From: Galbibacter sp035306585
Lineage (GTDB): Bacteria; Bacteroidota; Bacteroidia; Flavobacteriales; Flavobacteriaceae
NCBI RefSeq assembly: GCF_035306585.1
Contig: NZ_DATGNU010000046.1
Location: forward strand, 62,001 to 126,000
Length of the DNA stretch: 64,000 bases
Direction: 5' to 3'
Part shown: positions 44,928-53,118 of the stretch, in pieces
How the letters are laid out: every line of letters begins with the position of its first letter
Numbering within the stretch: position 1 is the stretch's first letter
Made by a program: the position numbers and the translations under genes
Notes under the pieces: generated by a model
Told to the model about the DNA's origin: nothing
The model's input: only the letters and a program-made list of their open reading frames with translations
Databases searched by the model: none

Positions 44928-46532
44928 ATGAAAAATATATCAATTAAATTAACTTCTGCTTTATGGAAAATGTTCAGCATTACATTGGTACTTTCTATTG
45001 TAATGGCAAGCTGTACAAACCTTGAAGAGGAGGTATATTCAGAAGTAACAGAAGACTCATTTGTGCCAGCGGAGTCTGATATTATAGCCGTTATGGCCTC
45101 GGCCTATACGCCTTTAAGATACATCATGGGATGGCAAGGTTGGTTTGATTTACAAGAAGAATCAGCAGACATTATTGTAACACCTACAAGACCAAATGGT
45201 TGGGATGATGGTGGAACCTATAAGCGAATGCACTTTCACAAATGGGATAACCTACAGTGGCAACCTACCAATACCTGGGTGACTTGCTTCAATGGTATTA
45301 ACAGTGCCAATAGAGTAATTCTTCAAATTGAATCGGGAGCCTTACCAGTTTCAGATGAACAAGCTGTAATTATCACCGCAGAAATGAGAGCCTTACGCGC
45401 CTTGTATTATTCCATGCTACTGGACACCCACGGAAATGTACCAATTATTTCCAGTTATAGCGATGAATTACCTGTACAAAACACCCGCAAAGAAGTATAT
45501 GACTTTGTAGTGTCCGAACTCACAACAGTGATACCTGCTCTTTCGGAAACGGTAAATATGTCAACCTATGGACGTATGACCAAGTGGGCTGCATACCATG
45601 TGCTAGCTAAAGTTTACCTGAATGCTGAGGTGTATGCAGGAGAAGCACAATGGGAAAAAGTAATTGCCGCTTGTGATGAAATTATTCAAAGTGGAGCCTT
45701 TTCGCTTGCTCCAACCTATAAAGAGATATTTGATGCTCAAAATGAGGACAATCCCGAAATGGTTTTTGCCGTACCATACGATCAAATTTATGCACCTGAA
45801 TTTGGAGCGCATATGAAAATGCTGCTACCAGATCATCGCTCTGTTTTTAATATGGAAGCGCAACCTTGGGGCGGGTCAAGTTGTAATCCTCAATTTATCG
45901 ATACCTATCAGCCTGGAGATAATCGTTTAGAGGATACCTGGTTAATGGGGGATCAAATTAATCCAATTGATGGAAGTGTGGTGATGACTTTAGTGAAAGA
46001 AATGCCAAGTATTTACAACTGTACCTTTACCCAAGGATTTCGTCTAGGAAAATATGAAATTGAGCCTGGTGCAACTGGTGCACTTAACAATGACTTTCCA
46101 TTTTTAAGATACACCGAGGTTTTAATGATGAAAGCTGAATCCTTACTTAGAACAGGGAGAGCGGCTGAGGCAGCAGCGATAGTAACCGAGGTTCGAGGTA
46201 GATCATTTGATAATCCAGCAGATGCCGAGGTAACTGGTACAGAATTACAAGGTGATACTACCTGGCAGTATGGTACATTAAAGGAGGACGGAACCATTGA
46301 TGAGGCTGGTGATCAGTCGGTTGTTCCTTACGGTCGCTTTCTAGATGAACTAGGGTGGGAGTTTGCTGGAGAAGCGCACCGAAGAACCGATTTGATTCGC
46401 TTTGGTGTATTTCAGACTAAAAACTGGTATAATCATACTCCCCAAGGCGACCATACGATCCTTTTTCCAATAGGACTTGAACAATTGAATACAAATTCCA
46501 ATTTGGATCAGAATCCAGGATATATAAAATAA
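44928..46532 (+). CDS. susD: RagB/SusD-family glycan-binding lipoprotein (second locus)
   Basis: A 534-residue lipoprotein (lipobox MASC, cysteine 29, followed by TNLEEEVYSE). SusD-typical segments are TPLRYIMGWQGWFDLQEESADIIVTPTRPNGWDDGG, IITAEMRALRALYYSMLLDTHGNVPII, RMTKWAAYHVLAKVYLNAEVY, LRYTEVLMMKAESLLRTG and LGWEFAGEAHRRTDLIRFGVF. Partner of the SusC upstream, 11 bases apart. This version resembles the SusD-like starch/sugar-binding branch. A strong terminator follows. Confidence 0.94.
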   Translation: MKNISIKLTSALWKMFSITLVLSIVMASCTNLEEEVYSEVTEDSFVPAESDIIAVMASAYTPLRYIMGWQGWFDLQEESADIIVTPTRPNGWDDGGTYKRMHFHKWDNLQWQPTNTWVTCFNGINSANRVILQIESGALPVSDEQAVIITAEMRALRALYYSMLLDTHGNVPIISSYSDELPVQNTRKEVYDFVVSELTTVIPALSETVNMSTYGRMTKWAAYHVLAKVYLNAEVYAGEAQWEKVIAACDEIIQSGAFSLAPTYKEIFDAQNEDNPEMVFAVPYDQIYAPEFGAHMKMLLPDHRSVFNMEAQPWGGSSCNPQFIDTYQPGDNRLEDTWLMGDQINPIDGSVVMTLVKEMPSIYNCTFTQGFRLGKYEIEPGATGALNNDFPFLRYTEVLMMKAESLLRTGRAAEAAAIVTEVRGRSFDNPADAEVTGTELQGDTTWQYGTLKEDGTIDEAGDQSVVPYGRFLDELGWEFAGEAHRRTDLIRFGVFQTKNWYNHTPQGDHTILFPIGLEQLNTNSNLDQNPGYIK

Positions 46533-46567
46533 TTGAATTAGTTGATGTTAGTTAGGTTTTTAAATCT

Positions 46568-46600
46568 AAAAAAAGGCGGATGTTTTAAACATTCGCCTTT
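46568..46600. terminator. Bidirectional terminator between susD and araC-type gene
   Basis: AAAGGCGGATGTTT pairs with AAACATTCGCCTTT: 14 pairs with one G-T and a one- or two-base turn, flanked by A and T runs. It separates the convergent susD and regulator genes. Confidence 0.85.
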
Positions 46601-46626
46601 AATGATTACACCGTTCATGTTTGGGT

Positions 46627-47490
46627 CTAAAATTGTGATCTGTATTGTGAAGGGGTGATTCCTTTGAGTTCTTTGAACTTTCTATTGAAGTTTGTGATGT
46701 TTTGAAAACCACAAAACTCTGAAACTGTCGCAATTGACATTTCACTATTTTTATATAGTAACTTGCAGGCATTCTCAATGCGCATTTCAATAAGGAATTG
46801 AAAAAAGGTTTTATTAGTTCTTTTTTTGAAGTATCGGCAGAAAGCATTTTTGGTCATATTTGCCTTTAAGGCTACCTCTTCTAGTGTGATCTGGTTATGG
46901 TAGTTCTCCATAGCGTGTTCAAAAACAGCGCGCATTCGTTTTCCCTCATCATCGGTGTATTTTTTTCCATAGACAAAAGAGGACAATGGACTGTATTCCA
47001 GATTAAGGCTTTGATCGATGATTTTTAGCAGCGATGCAATGCGTTCTATTTTACTTTGTTTGTGCAACTGGGTAAATAATTTTACGATCTTCTGGTGATT
47101 ATTCGAAAGTTTCATGCCGTATTGTGCACGCTTGAAAAATTCCTTTGCGGCTTCCATATCGCTGATCTGAAAAAAACCATTGCCAAAGGCTTCCTGTGTG
47201 AAGAATAGGGTAAACATCACTGAATTCGAGGCAGCCTCTAGGTCACTTCTAAATACATGTGGAATATTCCCTCCTATGATCAGAACATCATTGGTGTTAT
47301 AGGTATTTATCGAATCACCTACTACTAATGTGCCGCCACCTTTTTGAATATAACTTATTTGTAACTCTTCATGTTGGTGGAGTTGATCATAGAAGTATAC
47401 TTGGCGATCCTCCTGGTACACCAAGGCCTCCTGTTTTGGCTTTGGGATCTTAAAGGGTAGTACCTTCATTGTTTTTTGAACTCTTAACAT
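46627..47490 (-). CDS. AraC-family transcriptional regulator of the second glycan locus
   Basis: A 287-residue regulator: an N-terminal cupin-type sugar-sensing domain (about 20-110, HEELQISYIQKGGGTLVVGDSINTYNTNDVLIIGGNIPHVF) and a C-terminal pair of helix-turn-helices (NQITLEEVALKANMTKNAFCRYFKKRTNKTFFQFLIEMRIENACKLL..., MSIATVSEFCGFQNITNFNRKFKELKGITPSQYR). It lies between susCD and the enzyme genes, pointing away from the latter. The likely target is the 28-bp motif found upstream of both flanking transcription units. Confidence 0.93.
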   Translation of the reverse strand: MLRVQKTMKVLPFKIPKPKQEALVYQEDRQVYFYDQLHQHEELQISYIQKGGGTLVVGDSINTYNTNDVLIIGGNIPHVFRSDLEAASNSVMFTLFFTQEAFGNGFFQISDMEAAKEFFKRAQYGMKLSNNHQKIVKLFTQLHKQSKIERIASLLKIIDQSLNLEYSPLSSFVYGKKYTDDEGKRMRAVFEHAMENYHNQITLEEVALKANMTKNAFCRYFKKRTNKTFFQFLIEMRIENACKLLYKNSEMSIATVSEFCGFQNITNFNRKFKELKGITPSQYRSQF

Positions 47491-47654
47491 TATAGCTAGC
47501 TTTTAATATTAAAATGACTTTATCCCGGAGCATTCTACTATATTGTTATATGGCTTTTTGATCCGGTCTAAAGTTGCTTCTCTATTGACGACTTGAAATT
47601 ACTCTTTTTTATATCAAAATACCTAATAAAATATACTATAACACGGTTATGGGT

Positions 47655-47682
47655 TAATATAGTATTTGTTTTAGCTAATATT
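47655..47682 (+). promoter_or_regulatory. Shared 28-bp motif, copy 2 (upstream of S9-type gene)
   Basis: Same TAATATAGTATT-N7-GCTAATATT pattern as at 41756, also preceded by GGGT. It is 40 bases before the S9-type start codon and also within the divergent upstream region of the AraC-type gene, so it might serve autoregulation as well. Confidence 0.72.
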
Positions 47683-47722
47683 CTTCAAGATCCTTTATGA
47701 GATTATCTCTAGTTTTAACCTT

Positions 47723-49996
47723 ATGGATTCAAGGAAAAATACGATCATAAAAATATGTGTTGTTTTAACACTTTTGATTTCGATAACCACTTCAGCGCAA
47801 GGCACTTTAGAGGATTATAAGCGCTCTGTAGCGGTGGATAGTTTGTTTAAAAATAAGGTGTATAATACCCCTAAAGATTTTCATTGGCTGAGTGATCATG
47901 TGTTTTGGTATCAGAATAATTCAAAACAAGGTTTGCAGTATATAAGGGTTGATGCCAGGAACAATACACAAAGTTTGGTATTTGATCACCAGAAGATGGC
48001 GCAAAGCCTATCTGAATTTTCTGAAAATAAAGTTAGTTCAACCAAGATCGAAATTCGTGATTTAAGCGAAGATACTGTGAATAACACACTTGAATTTAAA
48101 ACAGGTAAGTTAAAACTTTTATGTGATTTGACCACCTATAAAATTAAAGTATTGGATAGTCTTAAACCAACTACACCTCGAGGTTACTGGGGGATGAGAG
48201 CTCATGAAAATGGGGGCGATCCTGTCCCATCGCCAGATGGTAAGTTCTCAGGTTATATAAAAAATTACAACTTATATGTTAAGAACCTTGAAAGTGGACA
48301 AGAAACGCAATTGAGTTATGATGGCTCTGCCGCATTTTACTATTCTTCAAATATACTTTGGTCTCCTGATAGTGAGAAGGTTATGGCATATAAATTTAGG
48401 CCTTCTCAGGATCATAAGATTTATTTTGTTGAATCGAGTCCTAGCGATCAACTCCAACCCAAATTACATTCCAGGGATTATTTAAAGCCTGGGGATCAGG
48501 TGGCTTTTAGAAGTCCTCAATTATTTAATGTCAAATCTGAGCAACATTTTAAAATTCCGACCACTGAATTTGATCACCAATACCATCTTGGGAATTTTAA
48601 ATGGAGAGATGATAGCAGCGGTTTTACCTTTGAGTACAATCAAAGAGGACATCAACGGTATCGCGTAATCCTAGTGGATGCGGCGCAGGGAAAAGTGAAA
48701 GTGCTAATTGATGAAGTGAGTCCCACCTTTATTGATTACAATATGAAAAAGTACAGAAAGGATCTCGATGGAGGAAATCAAATATTGTGGACATCAGAAC
48801 GTGATGGGTGGAATCATTTATATCTTTACGATGGAAAAAATGGCAAATTGATCCGACAGATTACCAAGGGTAACTGGCCCGTGAGAGAGGTTGTAAAGGT
48901 GGATGAAGAAAATAATCACATATATTTTATAGCTAGTGGCCTGGATAAGGATCAAGATCCCTATTTTAAACATTACTGTCGGGTTGATTTTGATGGGAAG
49001 AACTTTAAACGCTTGACGGTAGAGAATGGAAATCACCAGGTGTATTTTTCTACTAACAATAGTTATTACGTGGATCAGTACTCCAGAGTGGATTCACCGC
49101 CAATCACCGTATTAAAAAATGCAGAAGGAAAGGTTATTCAACAATTGGAAAAGGCTGATATTTCAGCATTAGTGGCTACGGGTTGGAAAGCACCCGAGGT
49201 GTTTACGGCTAAGGGACGTGATGGTAAAACGGATATATGGGGGATTATTATTCGCCCTACAAATTTTGACCCTTCCAAGTCGTACCCTGTGATTGAATAC
49301 ATCTATGCTGGACCGCATGATTCATTTGTACCTAAGAGCTTCCAGAGTTACTATTGGTCTATGACCTCCTTGGCAGAACTTGGGTTTATCATGGTTCAAA
49401 TAGATGGAATGGGAACTTCGAATCGCTCGAAGGCTTTTCACGATGTTTGTTGGCAAAATTTAAAAGATGCTGGGTTTCCGGATCGAAAATTATGGATCAA
49501 AGCAGCGGCTAAAAAATACCCTTCTATGAATATCGAAAAAGTAGGAATCCGAGGCACCTCGGCAGGTGGGCAAAATGCTGGGGCCGCATTGGTTTTTCAT
49601 TCAGATTTTTATGATGTCGCGGTAGCCTCCTGTGGCTGTCACGATAATCGTATGGATAAAATCTGGTGGAATGAACAGTGGATGGGATATCCTATTGGAC
49701 CTCAATATGCGGCAAGTTCAAATGTGGTACACGCCAAGGAATTAAAAGGAGATTTAATGTTAATGGTTGGTGAGTTGGATGACAATGTCGATCCTGCCTC
49801 TACGTTTCAATTCGCTGATGCGCTTATTAAGGCAGGTAAGGATTTTGAACTTGTAGTTATTCCGGGTATGGGGCATTCCTCAGGCGGTACTTTCGGAGAA
49901 CGTAAGCGAAAAGATTTTTTTGTAAAGAAATTACTAGGGGTTGATCCTCCTTCCTGGCAGGAAGTGTACCCACTCAATACTGAGACAAAGCGTTAA
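47723..49996 (+). CDS. S9-family (DPP IV-like) peptidase or esterase
   Basis: A 757-residue exported protein (signal about residues 1-26, TTSAQ) with an eight-bladed beta-propeller region (about 50-480) and an alpha/beta-hydrolase domain. The catalytic triad is readable: S613 in GIRGTSAGGQ, D686 in GELDDNVDP and H718 in GMGHSSGG. The nucleophile elbow G-T-S-A-G-G differs from the GWSYGG of classical dipeptidyl peptidase IV. In a glycan locus beside GH127 it might cleave peptides of arabinosylated glycoproteins or remove ester groups. First gene of the enzyme operon, 15 bases before GH127. Confidence 0.85.
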   Translation: MDSRKNTIIKICVVLTLLISITTSAQGTLEDYKRSVAVDSLFKNKVYNTPKDFHWLSDHVFWYQNNSKQGLQYIRVDARNNTQSLVFDHQKMAQSLSEFSENKVSSTKIEIRDLSEDTVNNTLEFKTGKLKLLCDLTTYKIKVLDSLKPTTPRGYWGMRAHENGGDPVPSPDGKFSGYIKNYNLYVKNLESGQETQLSYDGSAAFYYSSNILWSPDSEKVMAYKFRPSQDHKIYFVESSPSDQLQPKLHSRDYLKPGDQVAFRSPQLFNVKSEQHFKIPTTEFDHQYHLGNFKWRDDSSGFTFEYNQRGHQRYRVILVDAAQGKVKVLIDEVSPTFIDYNMKKYRKDLDGGNQILWTSERDGWNHLYLYDGKNGKLIRQITKGNWPVREVVKVDEENNHIYFIASGLDKDQDPYFKHYCRVDFDGKNFKRLTVENGNHQVYFSTNNSYYVDQYSRVDSPPITVLKNAEGKVIQQLEKADISALVATGWKAPEVFTAKGRDGKTDIWGIIIRPTNFDPSKSYPVIEYIYAGPHDSFVPKSFQSYYWSMTSLAELGFIMVQIDGMGTSNRSKAFHDVCWQNLKDAGFPDRKLWIKAAAKKYPSMNIEKVGIRGTSAGGQNAGAALVFHSDFYDVAVASCGCHDNRMDKIWWNEQWMGYPIGPQYAASSNVVHAKELKGDLMLMVGELDDNVDPASTFQFADALIKAGKDFELVVIPGMGHSSGGTFGERKRKDFFVKKLLGVDPPSWQEVYPLNTETKR

Positions 49997-50011
49997 ACTA
50001 AAATTAAATAA

Positions 50012-53000
50012 ATGAAACTAGCTAAATTATTTACAATAATGATTATGGGCCTTTGCGGTCTGTTTGCAACTGGATTACAGGCTCAGGAAGGTGATCAAAT
50101 TTTAGATGGAATAGGAGAAACGGCCTTGACAGCCCGTTATGTATTGGATGGTGATTTAAGAGATTGGTCGCGTAACAACTTACATGCAGCCCAAAATGGT
50201 ACTGAAGTGGATTTTGTTAAGGATGATGTATTTGGAAAAGTGGCAAGGCTTAGCCAGGGAGATGTAAATGGTATTGAACTACCTGGAAAGCTCGTCACCA
50301 CTGCTGAGTCGTTGAGTATTTCAGGCTGGTTTTCTTTAGGGTCCGCTGAAGAGGCTTATTTAGTAGACTTTGGTACCAATGAGCAAAATCATTTTTCAAT
50401 TGGTGTATTTGATGGGAATTTAATTGCTAAGGTAGCAACCACAAATAAAGTAATTCAGGCTAAAAAAGGCGATATAAAATCTAAACAGTGGTATCACTTT
50501 GCAGTGATCTATAATATCGTTAGTAGTAACTTTGAGTTATATGTGGATGGAAAATTAGAGGATACTTCTAAGATTTCAAATAAAGGCATATTGCAATTAT
50601 TAGGAATTCAAAGCACTAACAATGCTGACTTTTACATTGGGCAACCCCTCTCTGGGGATGAAAGAAAGGATAATGTGAAACTTTATGATTTTAGAATCTA
50701 TCATGTAGCTCTAAGTGGGCAACAGGTACAAAGGATCTATCGCGCGGCTATACAGGGTGAAGCGGTAGTGAATGAACGTCAGGGAGATGATGATAAGTTA
50801 CCTGAATTTGATGCCAACACGCCACAGCTTTTTAACGCTTATTTACATAGTGTAGAGGACATAGAGGTGACTACCAGCATAGGAGAACTTCCAAGACTAC
50901 CTTCTTATGTGAAGGCTCAGTACAATCAAGGTATTGATAAAAAGAAGGTGCGTGTAATTTGGCCAGCTCCAAAGGATAATCAAAAGGTTCAAAAGGTTGG
51001 TACTTATACGGTGGTCGGTAAAATTCCTGGAACATCATTTCAACCTAAGGCAGTGGTCACGGTAAAGGAGTTATCCAAAGAAGCTCCAAAGCGTGTACTA
51101 GCCTCATTTAAATTGAGCCAAGTGCAACTAAATAAGGATTCCCATGGGCAGCAGACTAAGTTTATTGAAAATAGAGATAAGTTTATAAATACCTTAGCTA
51201 AAACCGATCCAGATTCATTCTTATATATGTTCCGGAATGCTTTCGGGGTTGCGCAGCCACAAGGAGCTAAACCACTTGGGGTTTGGGATTCCCAAGAAAC
51301 AAAGCTCAGAGGACATGCTACAGGACATTATCTCAGCGCCATTGCACAGGCGTATGCTAGTAGTACTTATAACGAACAACTTCAAGAGACCTTTGCTCAA
51401 AAGATGAACTATATGGTGGAGACCTTATATGAGCTATCAAAATTATCAGGACAGCCTGTTAATCCAGGTGGGACACATGTTTCAGATCCTACAAAGGTCC
51501 CCTTTGGGCCTGGAAAATCGGACTATGATTCTGACCTGAGTGAGCAGGGGATCCGAAATGATTATTGGAATTGGGGCACTGGTTATATCAGCGCGTATCC
51601 ACCAGATCAGTTTATAATGCTAGAGCGAGGAGCTACTTATGGGGGGCAGAACGATCAAATTTGGGCTCCCTATTATACCCTTCACAAAATTCTTGCTGGA
51701 TTAATGGATGTGTATGAGATTAGTGGAAATAAAAAGGCGCTCACTATAGCAAAAGGAATGGGGGATTGGGTTTCTGCTCGTATGATGGAACTTCCAACTT
51801 CAACCCTAATAAGTATGTGGAATCGTTATATCGCAGGAGAATACGGTGGAATGAACGAAGTAATGGCACGCCTCTATCGTCTCACAGGAACAACATCATA
51901 CTTGGAGGTGGCCAAATTATTTGACAATATTAAAATGTTCTACGGTGATGCTCAACATTCGCATGGTTTGGCTAAAAATGTAGATACCTTTAGAGGGTTA
52001 CACGCCAATCAACATATTCCACAGATTGTAGGTGCCTTGGAGATGTACCGCGATACAGATGCAATTGAATATTTTAAAATAGCGGATAATTTTTGGTCAA
52101 AGGTTACCCATAATTATATGTATAGTATTGGAGGTGTTGCAGGTGCGCGCAATCCTGCGAACGCAGAGTGCTTTCCAGTGCAACCAGCTACCCTTTATGA
52201 GAATGGATTTTCCTCTGGAGGTCAAAATGAGACCTGTGCTACTTATAACATGTTGAAACTAACTCGAGGCTTATTCTTCTTTGAACCAAAAGCACCATTG
52301 ATGGATTACTATGAGCGTGGGTTGTACAATCATATCTTGGCTTCTGTAGCTCAGGATAGTCCAGCCAATACCTATCACGTTCCACTTTTACCTGGCTCGA
52401 TAAAACACTTTGGCAATCCCGATATGACTGGATTTACCTGTTGTAACGGAACGGCCATTGAAAGCAGTACCAAACTGCAGAATTCTATTTATTTTAAAGC
52501 AAAGGATAATAGTAGTTTATATGTCAATCTTTTCATTCCTTCTACACTACACTGGACAGAGCGCAATATGGAGATTGAACAGGTAACTTCCTTTCCTAAA
52601 GAGGATCACACCACGTTGAAGATAAAAGGAAAGGGACGTTTTGAATTAAAACTTCGTGTACCCAGTTGGGCAACCAATGGATACTATGTCAAAGTAAATG
52701 GAAAAGAATTGGATCTGAAAGCAACTCCCGGAACTTACCTGAGTATTGATCGCAGATGGAAAAATGGGGATACTGTTGAACTCTCTATGCCTTTTGAATT
52801 TCGATTGGAACCAGTGATGGATCAACAAAATATTGCTAGTTTGTTTTATGGGCCTGTTTTATTGGCAGCACAAGAAGAAGCCCCATTAAACCATTGGCGT
52901 AAGGTTACTTTTGACGCTCAGCAAATTGGAAAAAACATTCAAGGTGATCCCGCTACTTTGGAGTTCCATTATAATGGTATTGAATTTAAACCATTTTACC

Positions 53001-53047
53001 AGAGTTATGGTCGTCATTCGGTCTATTTAGACGTACGTTTAGATTAG
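50012..53047 (+). CDS. GH127 beta-L-arabinofuranosidase-type enzyme with N-terminal LamG domain
   Basis: A 1011-residue exported enzyme (signal ending GLQAQ). After the signal is a concanavalin/LamG-like domain (about 40-250, LSISGWFSLGS..., QWYHFAVIYN, DFYIGQPLSGD, YDFRIYHVALSGQQVQRIY). Next comes an Ig-like domain with WPAPKDNQKVQKVGTYTVVGKIPGT (about 285-360), then the GH127 (formerly DUF1680) catalytic (alpha/alpha)6 domain. The zinc/nucleophile signature is complete: E740 and C742 in NETC, C810 and C811 in TCCNGTAIES. It releases beta-linked L-arabinofuranose. Follows the S9-type gene by 15 bases. The predicted nucleophile is C810 by alignment with HypBA1. Confidence 0.92.
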   Translation: MKLAKLFTIMIMGLCGLFATGLQAQEGDQILDGIGETALTARYVLDGDLRDWSRNNLHAAQNGTEVDFVKDDVFGKVARLSQGDVNGIELPGKLVTTAESLSISGWFSLGSAEEAYLVDFGTNEQNHFSIGVFDGNLIAKVATTNKVIQAKKGDIKSKQWYHFAVIYNIVSSNFELYVDGKLEDTSKISNKGILQLLGIQSTNNADFYIGQPLSGDERKDNVKLYDFRIYHVALSGQQVQRIYRAAIQGEAVVNERQGDDDKLPEFDANTPQLFNAYLHSVEDIEVTTSIGELPRLPSYVKAQYNQGIDKKKVRVIWPAPKDNQKVQKVGTYTVVGKIPGTSFQPKAVVTVKELSKEAPKRVLASFKLSQVQLNKDSHGQQTKFIENRDKFINTLAKTDPDSFLYMFRNAFGVAQPQGAKPLGVWDSQETKLRGHATGHYLSAIAQAYASSTYNEQLQETFAQKMNYMVETLYELSKLSGQPVNPGGTHVSDPTKVPFGPGKSDYDSDLSEQGIRNDYWNWGTGYISAYPPDQFIMLERGATYGGQNDQIWAPYYTLHKILAGLMDVYEISGNKKALTIAKGMGDWVSARMMELPTSTLISMWNRYIAGEYGGMNEVMARLYRLTGTTSYLEVAKLFDNIKMFYGDAQHSHGLAKNVDTFRGLHANQHIPQIVGALEMYRDTDAIEYFKIADNFWSKVTHNYMYSIGGVAGARNPANAECFPVQPATLYENGFSSGGQNETCATYNMLKLTRGLFFFEPKAPLMDYYERGLYNHILASVAQDSPANTYHVPLLPGSIKHFGNPDMTGFTCCNGTAIESSTKLQNSIYFKAKDNSSLYVNLFIPSTLHWTERNMEIEQVTSFPKEDHTTLKIKGKGRFELKLRVPSWATNGYYVKVNGKELDLKATPGTYLSIDRRWKNGDTVELSMPFEFRLEPVMDQQNIASLFYGPVLLAAQEEAPLNHWRKVTFDAQQIGKNIQGDPATLEFHYNGIEFKPFYQSYGRHSVYLDVRLD

Positions 53048-53118
53048 CTCTTGCAAGGCAGGCGGCTACGGATACATTACATCTAGGTGTTTAAATGCAA
53101 TAAACTAACTTATTGAAA

